Below, one piece after another: positions 53,280 through 63,480 of a stretch of DNA of 64,000 nucleotides. The stretch spans positions 200,529,262 to 200,593,261 of the forward strand of contig CM062292.1 of the NCBI GenBank assembly GCA_031216915.1. Direction: 5' to 3'. The translations under genes and the position numbers were made by a program. Source of the stretch: Pictodentalium vernedei (taxonomy: Eukaryota > Mollusca > Scaphopoda > Dentaliida > Dentaliidae). Each line of letters begins with the position of its first letter. Position 1 is the stretch's first letter. Below the pieces are notes generated by a model. That model was not told where the DNA came from. It made no database searches and saw nothing but the letters and a program-made list of their open reading frames with translations.

Positions 53280-53890
53280 TTAACTCTTTACCTAACATAG
53301 CGGCCAAAAACGGCCAGAAAATTAACTAGAATAAGCATTCGACGCGGTGGCTCAGTATAGAGATGTAGGATGCAAGCCGAGAGGCCCTCGGTTCGAACCC
53401 CGCCTTCGGCAACCGCGTTATGTCCTTGGGCAAGACACTTCACCCCCCCCCCCGCCTCAATGCCCGCGTCGGGGCAAGGCGGCGATGTGTACTGGGGCGT
53501 ACTGCACGTCGATGGTGCACCTGTCTTCAACCAATGCTAACCCTGCATGTGTGGAGTCAGTATGTTGGGGAGCTGACTGTTGCTCGGTGGTTCTCTCCGG
53601 GTAGTCCGGCTTCCCGGCTTTCTCTACCCGTAAAACTGTCGTGGTCATGATTAGCATTGTGCAGAAGTATGTGATCTTAAACACCAATAAATAAATTAAA
53701 GAATAAGCCTACCACTGCCTAAAATATCTCGGCAGTTTCTCACTAAAACCATGCAAATATGAATATCATTAGAACTAGCTCGTCGAGCTGGTTCTAATGA
53801 TATCTATATTTGTATGGTTTTATTGAAAAATTAAAAAAAATGTGAAATTTAATTTATTTTTTAAAAAACCTATATTAGGTAAAGAGTTAA
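53280..53890. mobile_element. TTAA MITE M7 interrupted by a SINE
   Basis: TTAACTCTTTACCTAACAT at the left and TATTAGGTAAAGAGTTAA at the right are the termini; without the SINE the element is about 240 bp. A central fold (ATTAGAACTAGCTCG / CGAGCTGGTTCTAAT) is kept. The interior differs from subfamilies A and B, so a third subfamily is represented. Confidence 0.8.
53337..53699 (+). mobile_element. tRNA-derived SINE, full-length, inside MITE M7
   Basis: The pol III A box TGGCTCAGTAT (53,348) and B box GGTTCGAACCC (53,390) are followed by a body with CCTTGGGCAAGACACTTCAC and GTACTGCACG, then a tail ending ACACCAATAAATAAATTAAA. AGAATAAGC at 53,328-53,336 and 53,700-53,708 is a 9-bp target duplication. 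A C run of ten lies in the body. Related copy at 58,893. Mobilisation would depend on a LINE sharing its tail. Confidence 0.85.
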
Positions 53891-54105
53891 ACCAGTTTTT
53901 GTAATTGGAGCGAAAACTTTCGAATCGAGAACCCAAAGGCCTAATATTTGAAACACAAAATAACCTTCCAACTATAAAACGCAAAGGTCATATATTTGGA
54001 ACACAAGTGGAGAGATGCATCGGATTTCTCCAGCAGTTGGAAATTTACAGGTAGTCGCTGGGAAATTCTCACTCAAGGTGGGAGAGTGGGGTTGGGACAA
54101 ATGTT
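53891..54105. other. Unassigned spacer
   Basis: Nothing recognised. Confidence 0.3.
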
Positions 54106-54218
54106 TTTTTAGCACACCTGACTTGCAATTACTTGGCGACCGTTAACTTTAATTATTTCTCGTCTTCTTCGAAACCACTAGATCAAATCCAGTGGTATAG
54201 TCTTCAAAGTTGGGTTAA

Positions 54219-54289
54219 TTATTTATTTATGCATTTATTTATTAGTGTCTATTATCACATGTTTCTGCACAATGGCTAATCATGACTAC
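54219..54289 (-). mobile_element. 5'-truncated SINE tail with 11-bp duplication
   Basis: On the minus strand: GTCATGATTAGCCATTGTGC, AGAAACATGTGA, then (AATAAAT) repeats, as in the SINE tail at 53,640-53,699. AGTTGGGTTAA flanks it at 54,208-54,218 and 54,290-54,300. Only 71 bp were inserted. Confidence 0.8.
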
Positions 54290-54699
54290 AGTTGGGTTAA
54301 AAAAAGAAGCTAAGCCCAATGGGCTGGGGGAAAAACCTTCAAAAATCTTTTCGTAAACCACCTGCCACAATGCTTTGATATTTGGTATACAATTTCCTTG
54401 TATGCTCACGATTTAAATTTCTTAAAAAAATGTTTCTCTGCAGTATTTGTGCTCGAGCTTTGGGGGGCACTATTTTTGTCCCTGCCCTACATTTCTATTT
54501 TCTGAAGCATAGGCCAGGTGGTATGCAGTACCATTAGGGGATATGTACATGATTTATGCCCCCACCCCCACCCATGAGAACCCCAGAAAGTGAAGCAGTG
54601 CTTGTTTACTGTGGTAAACATGATCTGTTTCTGACCCAGTCACCAATGCTTGTGGTGGAAGTCCTCCAAAACGGGCAACATGGGTATAACTAAACTTGA

Positions 54700-54775
54700 C
54701 TTTATCTCCATGTTGCAGTCACGATTAGCCACTGTACAGAAATATGTGACTCTAAACACCAATAAATAAATGAAT
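54700..54775 (+). mobile_element. SINE 3' tail fragment
   Basis: CAGTCACGATTAGCCACTGT, ATGTGACTCTAAACACC and AATAAATAAATGAATAA match the tails at 53,640-53,699 and 54,219-54,289. No head is recognised upstream. Confidence 0.65.
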
Positions 54776-55376
54776 AATACTTGCTTTATGTCCGAAAAAT
54801 AAATCCAGATCCCCGTAAGATAAAAAAATAGAATGACATTCAAATGTCCATAATTTCTAAACTGCACGCTGCAGTAGCAAAAAACTGTTATTTGATATAC
54901 GTCTGTTGCGTCATGGGTGCCAAAAATGTTCTTCAGAACTATCAATCAGAGGTTTTTGATATATGGTAAACAGCACCCTTAGGGGATCCGATTCTAGTTT
55001 GTGTAAAGCAAGTCCCTTATTTGGAGGAGCCTCAATTTTAACTAAGTGCGGTATGAGGAAAAATCTTCGTCAGATCCACCTGTCAGAATCTTTGGATATT
55101 TGAGCTACAACATGGTCATGGGGATCGAATTCAAGTTTGTTCAAATTTAGTCCCCAAGTTCATTTTGGACTCCCTATGGGAACCTGAATCTTGATCTAGT
55201 GCTATATGAGGAAAATTCTTTAAAAATCTTCTTCAGATCAACCAGTCAGAATTTTTTTATATCTTCAAGAGGCTTGGATTTTAGTTTGTTCAAATCGAGC
55301 CTGTGGGTTCATATTTGGGTTCGCCACGTCAGCCTGAATTTCAGTGTGTATATCACTGTAATATAAGGAACATCAT

Positions 55377-55623
55377 TTAACCTTTTTGCCTAACACGAAA
55401 GCAGACGACACTTGCAAACAAAATTCTTGACTAAATATTTTCATTTTTTTGCATCAAAACATAGCTTATGACCCCTCAATGGAACAAGCTCAACTAGCTC
55501 TTTCCAATGAGGGGTCATAAAGCTATGGTTTTGAGACAAAAAATGAAAAAAAATGAAAATTGAATGATAATTTTTGTGAATAGCGCTGGCCGGTTTTGAC
55601 CGTTGTGTTGTGTAAAGGGTTAA
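55377..55623. mobile_element. TTAA MITE M8, subfamily A, inside the LC2 core
   Basis: TTAACCTTTTTGCCTAACAC at the left and GTTGTGTAAAGGGTTAA at the right. Flanking LC2 sequence reads CATCAT-TTAA-[MITE]-TTAA-AAACC, whereas other LC2 units read AATCTTTAAAAATC, so TTAA was duplicated on insertion. Internal palindrome GACCCCTCAATGGAACAAGC and its complement intact. Confidence 0.85.
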
Positions 55624-55997
55624 AAACCTTTTTCATACACTACTTCGAATCTTTTGAGATTTGGTATACATCATCCTTATAGGTGCCAGTTTCAAATTTG
55701 TTCAAATGAAGATCGTCGTATCATATTTTGGTTAATTAGGGGAACACGAATTTTAACTTTTAACAATATCTGAAAATTATTTGAAACTGATCTTCTTCAG
55801 ATTCACCAGGTGGAAACTTTTCATATTTGGTATTCAGCATTCTTTACATGATGATATATACTCCACAAGTATACTTTGCCCCGAATGTATTTTCGAGTTC
55901 ATTTAGTCGGGGAGTATGTCTTCAAATTATTTTGGATTCACATGCATTCAGACCTCAACATCAGCCATTCCAATTTCTCCACCACCAATCACAAATA

Positions 55998-56671
55998 CAG
56001 TTGAGCCAACTTAAATGGATATCTCTTAACCCTTTATCTAACGAATCGCCCGCATCCGCCCACGTAATATGCAAATTGAGCAGTTGAAAAAATTAAATTT
56101 TTCGAAATATTTCAACAAAACCATATCATGTTACCCCTCATCGGAACGAGCTCATTGAGTTCGTTCCAATGAGGGGTCACATGATATGGTTTTGTTGAAA
56201 TTTGTTGAAAAATTAAAAAAAATGATTTTTAAAATAATAAATTTTGATATCGTCGGCGTTGGGTAAAGGGTTAACTGAATAACCCCGTCAATTGAATATA
56301 ATTTCCCAGCACAGAACCTTTTACCATATCTCTAGTGCAAATTTGACATATTAATTGAATATAGGTTATAGAGTAAACTCCTGTTAATTGAATAAAAATT
56401 CTTGTAACCTGTCAAGAAATTACCCTGACTCTCCCCAGTTTTCCTTTGTTTATAGACCTATTTGGCCTCAATACAACCAATACAGTCATGTAATCTGTTA
56501 TATCTTATTTGACAGAGCTCAAGGAGCTCTGTCAAACAAGATAAAATAGAATAAATGCTAAGTTTATCTTTAGAATACAGGAAAGTGACACAATCCCTGT
56601 TAATTGAATACTCCTGTTAATTGAATCATTTTCATTGTCAAAGTGGCTATTCAATTAGCAGGGTTCCACTG
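55998..56671 (+). mobile_element. DNA transposon F3 copy 2 (TA-flanked), split by MITE M9
   Basis: Begins CAGTTGAGCCAACTTAAATG and ends GCAGGGTTCCACTG, with TA at 55,996 and 56,672. Sequence matches the inverse of 8,201-8,582, including the palindrome around TTTGACAGAGCTC. TA duplication and CAGT termini suggest pogo/Tigger or a related Tc1/mariner group. No transposase remains, so it is a non-autonomous deletion derivative. Confidence 0.8.
56026..56274. mobile_element. TTAA MITE M9, subfamily B, best preserved
   Basis: TTAACCCTTTATCTAACGAA at the left, GTTGGGTAAAGGGTTAA at the right, 249 bp. The central arms (ACCATATCATGTTACCCCTC and complement) pair almost fully. Inserted at the TTAA of F3: the unbroken paralogue at 8,552-8,575, inverted, reads ATATCTCTTAACTGAATAAC. 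Confidence 0.9.
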
Positions 56672-56673
56672 TA

Positions 56674-57120
56674 CTACACAAGCCACAACAACTACTAATC
56701 CCACCACTACTGCAAGACTAACCACTACAACTACTTCATCAATTGATGTATCCAAAACTACCGAAAGAAACAACTCCAGCGCTAACCTTTCGCTACGAGC
56801 CCGACAACCACAACTCATCATCGGTCTGTCACCGCAACACCAACTACTGCAATGCCAACCACTACCACACTACAAATTAGCATACCAACCATATAATATC
56901 AAGAATTACAACTGTGCCAACCACTACAGCACTAAAGTAATGATAACTAGTATACCGGTAAGCTCAATTACAGTACCAACGCCGACAAGACCAATACCTG
57001 CAATACCAAGCACCACAACATATCGTGAACAATTACTCCTACATCAACGACCACCCATACCAGAAAATAAGTGGTCAGACTCGGACAATGTCAGGTACAA
57101 AAAGGCCAATGTCTGACTGA
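56674..57120 (+). repeat. ACC/ACT-rich low-complexity block, copy 1
   Basis: Open frame of 157 codons rich in Thr, Pro, Gln and Asn. A diverged copy lies at 57,610-57,840; both share ATACCAACCATA(T/C)AA.ATCAA and CACCAACTACTG-type strings. The frame is not conserved between copies, so repeat expansion is favoured over a gene. The first codons overlap the end of F3. Confidence 0.5.
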
Positions 57121-57609
57121 GGTTTAAAACCATCAGTCAAAATGTCTGACGCCAAAATTATCAATGAAGTTCAGTGATCAGAACATCATGCATGATGGAA
57201 ATCATGTACATAACAAGCAAGCCTAAAATATAATGATTATTGTGATTTCTGGTCCTGGGAAGTTGGGAAGTGTGAAAAAAGAGACTGTACAGCTAATGAG
57301 TATTAACAGCATGTGAAGGAATATGATTTGATATAGCCATACATGAATCTAAATTATGTCTGAAGGGTAATTCAGTTTCTGATTCAGAATGAAACCAATC
57401 CTACCTTGTTTGATAGAACCCTGCCAAACAAGGTATGATTGGATGAATTCAGAGCAGTTTTAAGATGACGATACATGTACACCCAAACCACATTATTTCG
57501 ATTACTCAAACTCCATTTTGTAATATGTCAGATATCATTCTTAAAGAACAGACATGATTCATTTAGTGTCTGCCATTTTGTCTAGAAGCACAATGAAAAT
57601 TATTTTCAG
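57121..57609. other. Spacer with a fold-back
   Basis: Arms CCAATCCTACCTTGTTTG (57,395) and CAAACAAGGTATGATTGG (to 57,442), with partial outer pairing (GATTCAGAAT / ATGAATTC). A decayed MITE is likely. Confidence 0.6.
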
Positions 57610-57840
57610 GCTTGCAACCACCATAACTATAACAACTTTGGGAAGACTTGCCACCAGAATACATCAATCACTGCAACACCAACGTTGACAACTACTTACT
57701 TACCACAACACCAACAGCTCCCACACCATAGGTTAGAATACCAACCATACAACATCAACAATCAAATCTGTGGCACCAACCATCACAAAACCACAAGCTA
57801 CCACGACTACTTACCAAATACACTGTACCCTTATTCCTTG
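57610..57840 (+). repeat. ACC/ACT-rich low-complexity block, copy 2
   Basis: Diverged repeat of 56,690-57,080. No open frame of note. Confidence 0.5.
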
Positions 57841-58575
57841 TAGACAATTCGATCCAGGTGAGCATTTCAGAGTGCCTGCTTTTTAAAATTCTCGCCTGTA
57901 CCATGATGAAGAAGAGCCCACATATGATCCACTATGGATATGTGAATATAATGGAATTCTGATAGACAGCAACATCCACTTAAAAGTTGCAACTGAATAA
58001 ACTTCAAATAGTGTACATAAATGGATGTAAAGCTTTTTAAGAATTCACAACAGTTGCAATGTCGTTGTGAAAATATTTATAATAGAGATTGCAGTGATTT
58101 ATTGATGCACGTATGGGTTTTGTTATCTTTTCCAACCAATCACTACGGACAGTGCAAGATATAGAGTTATTCCTCCTTGACCGATCAGTATCACTAACTA
58201 AATCTAGCAGAGCATATGAAAAGTACCGCACAACCCAATGAATATGCAGAATCAATTTGATAGAGCTCCAAACCCCTAGATATTGGCTGTTTAGCAACTA
58301 TGTCATCGCATTACAAATAAATTGAGATCTGTTTTCCGAATTAAAAAAAAACAAATTCAAATTGATTCCTAATTTGCTATATATGCCAGACCCTGCATAT
58401 TTGGGTTAATGGCTGGTCAGAATGTTTCCAGAATGTTAGCCAGCAACAAGTCAGGTGATATAAAGTTCTTGTGATCTGTTTGTTTCTAGCCATGGTGGTG
58501 GGCAACATTTTGGAAACTTATTCACAAGTTTCCTTTTATTTTAGAAGCATTGACTGGAAGTGGTTCACATCTGAG
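57841..58575. other. Unassigned sequence
   Basis: No repeat or coding signal recognised. Confidence 0.35.
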
Positions 58576-58830
58576 CAAGCCAGGAAATAAGCAGACTGTC
58601 AACTGAAAAATGAGGTCCCCAGAAGGTGAATTTAGTGATGCTACCCTGCACAGCAGGGTAGCATCACTAAATTTACCCACTGTGAACCTCAATCTGAATC
58701 AGGGTCTCAAAACTAAACAGAAAGAAGTACCCAAAGGATAAATTGACCCACTGTATTTGATAGCAAATTCACCAATTCATCCTCGGGGAACCTCATTCTG
58801 CAAATGTCAGACTGCTTATTTTCAGGCCTG
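58576..58830. mobile_element. Palindromic MITE F4, copy 1
   Basis: Terminal inverted repeats AAGCCAGGAAATAAGCAGAC and GACTGCTTATTTTCAGGCCT enclose a strong central palindrome (GGTGAATTTAGTGATGCTAC, CCTGCACAGCAGG, and complement; 58,626-58,678). Copies at 61,607-61,834 and, cut by the edge, 63,972-64,000. Non-coding. Confidence 0.85.
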
Positions 58831-58892
58831 CATCTGAGTGACTATCATAATGGTATGATTTTGGATATAGTGATGGTTGAAAGAACATAACT

Positions 58893-59207
58893 GCCTTCAA
58901 GGCTCAGTGTTTATGGCACTGGACTTCAAACCGAAAGGTCCATGGTTCGATCCCCGCCATGGGTAACTGCATTTCGTCTTTGGGCAAGGGACTTCATCAC
59001 GATTGCCCATGTGGGGGCACGGTAGTAATATGTACTAAGGCGTACTGCACGCCGATGATGCACTTGACTTCAAACAATGCTAACCCTGATTGTGTGGAGT
59101 TAGTATGTTGGGATGTTTGATAGGCTCTCCTCCACCCATAAAACTGTCAGACATGAGGTGACCCTGGCTGTCAAAAGTGTCATTAAATCCCCAAAAATAA
59201 ATAACAG
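58893..59207 (+). mobile_element. tRNA-derived SINE, second copy with a different tail
   Basis: A box AAGGCTCAGTG (58,899) and B box GGTTCGATCCC (58,943), then the same body as 53,337-53,650 (TTTGGGCAAGGGACTTCA, GTACTGCACGCCGATGATGC, AATGCTAACCCTG, GTTAGTATGTTGGG, TAAAACTGTC). After TAAAACTGTC the 3' part differs, ending ATTAAATCCCCAAAAATAAA. No clear target duplication. Confidence 0.8.
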
Positions 59208-59772
59208 CTTTTAAACCATAAAGCCTCAAATTCATCAAGTTATCAAAACACTGCCAAGATAACTGAAGCCTACCGGCTGAGTTTTCAAGTAAAGGTATGA
59301 TGGAGGATACTTTTTCAAAACAATGCAAAGGTAACAGTTTGGGACAGTATGGGGACTGCAGGGCTAAGCCCCACCCATGCAGTGCTATTCCCTGAAAATT
59401 GCACAGGGACAAATAATAGGATACTCTGTAAAAAGATTTAGACTGACAGTTGTATCTGTCTAAATGATTAAAATCTAAATAATTGGTGAAGAAACTGATT
59501 CTTTATTATATGCCTGTTCCATGAAATCTCCATCAACAACAACACTAAACCATGTGGAAAATGAAAATCTGTTCTGCACTTATGTGCGGAATGGAAATCG
59601 TTGACAGACTATTTTTAAATAGAAGCGAAATTTCACTGGAATTTTTTATAAATCGTGCATCGTAATTACAATTTGAATCATCAGCGATAGCTACAAATAG
59701 TAACACAGGTTACCCTCGCAAATTTGGTTGACGATAAACTGTGTTCTTTTTGTAGATAGTTCATCTATGGAG
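59208..59772. other. Unassigned sequence
   Basis: Nothing recognised. Confidence 0.35.
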
Positions 59773-59818
59773 TTCCAATGTGTTCTATGTGCTTACTGGC
59801 ACATAGAACATATTGGAA
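59773..59818. repeat. 20-bp hairpin
   Basis: TTCCAATGTGTTCTATGTGC and GCACATAGAACATATTGGAA pair at 19 of 20 positions. Confidence 0.85.
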
Positions 59819-59908
59819 TGGGGAGGGTGGGGGAGAGGTCAGGTTGTCAAATGAATTGCTGAGTGTCCTTCTAATAATTTCTTTCATAGACATGAAGGTG
59901 TGTAATAA

Positions 59909-60065
59909 ACACAGAACGACACACACATGTGAATGGGTTAATCCGATATGGCACTTTTGCCAATGCCGAGATAAAACTCGAGGTCTGTGGCCTCTCATTC
60001 TGTCTTTCCGTGCTGGCACTCGTGCCATATCGATTAACCCATTCACAACATGTGTCGTTCTGTGT
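59909..60065. repeat. Fold-back with ~45-bp arms
   Basis: Left arm ACACAGAACGACACACACAT, GTGAATGGGTTAATCCGATA, TGGCAC; the right arm is its near complement (GTGCCATATCGATTAACCCA onward). The ~68-bp spacer (CTCGAGGTCTGTGGCC) has no frame. A young MITE or snap-back duplication. Confidence 0.85.
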
Positions 60066-60884
60066 ATGTATGGTATTGTTATTATTATGAATCTATACAG
60101 GTATAAATCTGAGTTTCCACGACACTGTCACATCTGTAGACAATTGTATAAATGTGACAGATTTCACACACCTTCTGGAGAGGGCTCTGGATATAATTCT
60201 TTATTTTGTTGTCATTCATAGATTCATCTAGTTACATGAATGTTAGTCCATGTTCACTTATCGGCCAACACAAAGTCAAAACTCGCCTATCAAATCTCAC
60301 CATCCTCAGTTCCATTGCTTGACCCCCTCCCCCCCCCCCCCTCGGTCAACCCCCAAGCAGCCCTATTGATAGCCAAAGCACCACAGAAGCAATTCTAACT
60401 AACCTGGGCTCATTATTTTTAAAAATTTTAATATAAATTTTTTTTTACAAACCTAGGTAAAAATATGTTTTTCGTAGTCATGACCCACCCACCCACCCTG
60501 TTTTGAGTTTGAAAAAAAATTGCAGACACCCATGAGTGGGTGGTGCAATAATTGCAGCATTTTGGTCTATCATTGAGTACGAGAAGTGCGTGTGACAGGA
60601 AGGTTCTTTACACTAGATCATCTCAAAAGCTGTAAAACTATACAATTTTAGACTATAAACTTCTAAAAAAATTAGATGATATCCATACTTGGTAAACAGA
60701 GATGTACTTCCCTAAAATTGCAAGTCTGTGCTATAATTAGAAATAGAAGTCCTTGGAAATCAGCCTGCATTCTAAGTCCTCATATCAGCTGTAATGCTAG
60801 TGTGTGTGTGTGCGTGCACATAGCGTGTGTATTGAAGGACACAAGCATGTTTTCAAAGAATTTCTTATGGTATGTTGATTTCTG
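60066..60884. other. Unassigned sequence
   Basis: C run at about 60,329; GTGTGTGTGC at about 60,801. No gene. Confidence 0.35.
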
Positions 60885-60960
60885 ATCCCCGGCCTGGAAT
60901 AGAACCATCAGCAACACGACCTGCAATCAGGAGTCCAACATTCAAACCACTAAACCATTG
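60885..60960 (-). repeat. tRNA-like sequence
   Basis: On the minus strand: TGGTTTAGTGG as A box and GGTTCTATTCC as weak B box. Acceptor pairing is not evident; probably a SINE head. Confidence 0.45.
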
Positions 60961-61606
60961 CACATTGTCAAAAATGATGGCTGGAATCTAGCTCAGTAGG
61001 CGACGTTCTCATGATTACTTGGTTCACTCTCCTTACGGTAGCTACATGAAAGTGTGAAACGTACTGGCTACAGTACAATGAAAGTGCTGTGGTTGGCCTG
61101 ATGAAGAATGCATGTGTATATTGAAGGACACAATCGTGTGTGTATGTATGGGCAGTGGTGGCTCGGGAGGGGTGGGGGATGGGGGTGGGGGGGTGGGGTC
61201 AGAGGGGTGGGTGGGTGGTGATTGGGGCTACAGAATCTTCAAGTCATTAATTACTACTGAAGGGTTTCTCCAATGATTTATCTTTGACATACGCACCCTC
61301 CAAAATGGAAAAATCACATACATGTTTGGCTGAACATTTCAAATGGACCTGAAATGGTTGAACAGCTGAGTTTGAGACCCAGATGTTACATTGTGACAGC
61401 TATTACACAGTAACAGCAACATAAGAGAGGCAGCCCCCAATTTAATAAAGAATTAGATCATAAAAAACAACAAGTGGCATACTCTTCATCTGGAAAGACA
61501 TTAAAATTAATCTAATCCTGACTGATTAATATTCCAACAACTGATAAATATTCCAACTACATCATCATCATCAAGGCATGCTTTCAACAAAGATATGCCT
61601 TGACAA
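60961..61606. other. Unassigned sequence with a G-rich tract
   Basis: At 61,160-61,222 there are many GGGG/GGGTGGG runs with quadruplex-forming potential on the plus strand. A small hairpin (CAAGGCAT / ATGCCTTG) lies at about 61,573-61,602. Confidence 0.5.
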
Positions 61607-61834
61607 GCCAGGAAATAAGCAGACTGTCATCTGAAAAATGAGGTCCAAGAGGGTGAATTTGGTGATGCTACCCTGCACAGCAGGGTAACTTCACTAAGTT
61701 TACCTTCTGTGAACCTCAATTTTAATCAACATTTCAGGCCTGAATATAGAGAGGTACCCAGAGTGTAAATTGCAGCAGCAAATTCACCCTCTTGGGATCT
61801 CATTCTGCATATAACAGATTGCTTATTTTCAGGT
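61607..61834. mobile_element. Palindromic MITE F4, copy 2
   Basis: AAGCCAGGAAATAAGCAGAC at the left, ATTGCTTATTTTCAGG at the right, same central palindrome (GGTGATGCTACCCTGCACAG) with one arm mutated to GGTAACTTCAC. Confidence 0.85.
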
Positions 61835-62779
61835 TTGTGTCTTGATGGTGCAGTTAGAATATTTAATCAGTCAGGATTGAGCTATCACAGTCGGGACAAA
61901 TCGGGATCAAACCCCCGTCCCCTCCAACCAATCAGTCATCCTCATAGTGGCTATGCAAGAGCACATCCATTTTGCAATGAAATAAAACTGAATGGTGAAA
62001 ATTTCTCAATATCTGAATTGTATCAAGTAACATTGAATGCACACAGCAACTGAGGTATAATGTTCCACATTAACAAATACATGACACCACAAATCTAGCG
62101 TTTATGGATGCAGTGGCCTCAAAACATGTGCTCGCTTTCAGTCAGGAGGAATTTTGAGCAGTGTCATAATTACAATAACAGGCGATATGAGCGGCACCCA
62201 ATAGGGGTAAGAGGGTTGGTGTGTGTCCACAACAAACCTTTGGTGGAACAGGAAGGGGCATTACATTGCAGCTAAATTTCCTCGTGGGAGGGTTTTACAT
62301 GTGCCCCAGAGGAATATACCACCACTCCCACCCCATATTAATCATTTAAATCCAGTGATGATTTCCAAAATTAAGAAGTAAGGAGATGGACCATGTCGGC
62401 TATTGCTGTGTGATGTGCTCGACATGTAGCAGTGGCCATCATGGGACATGCCATTGCGAGAGAATGCCCTGCCCTCCTCTTGTTGTTGTAGTAGAGGGGG
62501 ATCCAGTGATTCACCCCCTGGAAAATTTAGTACTCGTAACTCTATAAAAGAAGTGGCCATTGTAAGTGTGGGTCTGTAAGCTACACACAATTAAAATGGG
62601 TTAAATGCGACTAGCAAGATGATTGAGTTCTCGTTGGGTTGAAATTCAAAAGTTGAATATTCGTGAAAATAAAGCCATGTTCAGCCTTGAAATTGTAGGG
62701 GAAGGACAGAAAATCATCACTGTTTCAATGCCATTGAATACTATTTACAGGAATACTATTTACAGCAAGTGAAAATATT
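61835..62779. other. Unassigned sequence
   Basis: Open frames up to 82 codons without motifs. No repeat recognised. Confidence 0.35.
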
Positions 62780-62782
62780 ATA

Positions 62783-62932
62783 ATCCCCGATGAGTCTGGA
62801 GGTGGGATGTGGAAATCTCACCTGAGAGGCAAGATATTTGAACCAGACCCGAGGCTTGCCGAGGATCTGGTTCAAATATCTTGCCCCAAGGGTGAGATTT
62901 GCCCATTCCCACTTTCAGATTCATCGAGGTTG
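62783..62932. repeat. Imperfect fold-back with ~65-base arms
   Basis: AAATCTCACCTGAGAGGCAA, GATATTTGAACCAGA and the complementary TCTGGTTCAAATATCTTGCC plus GGGTGAGATTT; outer parts (CGATGAGTCTGGAGGTGGGA / TTCCCACTTTCAGATTCATCG) also pair. Confidence 0.8.
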
Positions 62933-63480
62933 ATGATTTTTCTCCCCACACCTGATGATTATGTCATTATAGATAATTGGCGGTCACATGCTGACATACC
63001 CAATTTATCAAGTCGTAGGTAGTCCTTTCGCAAAATGAACAATTTCATCGGAAAGATCATACAAAAGTTAGGTATATACCATAGGTATATACTAAAAAAA
63101 TTGATTTGTAAAACTGTCCGTTAAGGGGTTAATGAATTTGTGCGTGTCAAACTCTAACGTAAAGGGCATTGTGAGATTATTGATTGATCGATAAATTCGC
63201 GCAGTGATATTATTAAATCTGCAGAGAAACATGGGGTAGAAACAAATCAGGTTTAATATTTGAATAATAATTAAATATTGAGTCTATTTATATTTGCAAA
63301 CTGTGAAGCCATTTTGTTTATTTACAATTGTGCAGACGATGATGAAATAGTTCTGGCGACCTAATAAAATATGCAAATGAGAATGTCACGTGGGGTGGGT
63401 GGGAAAGAAATATCCCACCCTGCTGTCTCACCCAGGACACACGTATGTTAATATATGTTTCAAGTATAGTGGGGGGAGAA
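62933..63480. other. Unassigned sequence
   Basis: GTGGGGTGGGTGGGA at about 63,391; nothing else recognised. Confidence 0.35.

Larger units (their letters stand above)
54106..55850 (+). mobile_element. LC2 cassette, third locus, with two insertions
   Basis: The left end TTTAGCACACCTGACTTGCA then TTACTTGGCGACCGTTAAC matches 17,260-17,310. Core units (AGATCCACCTGTCAGAATC, TTCAAGTTTGTTCAAATT) run to about 55,375 and resume at 55,624 after MITE M8. A truncated SINE tail sits at 54,219-54,289 and another at about 54,700-54,775. The right terminus is not preserved. Confidence 0.7.
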
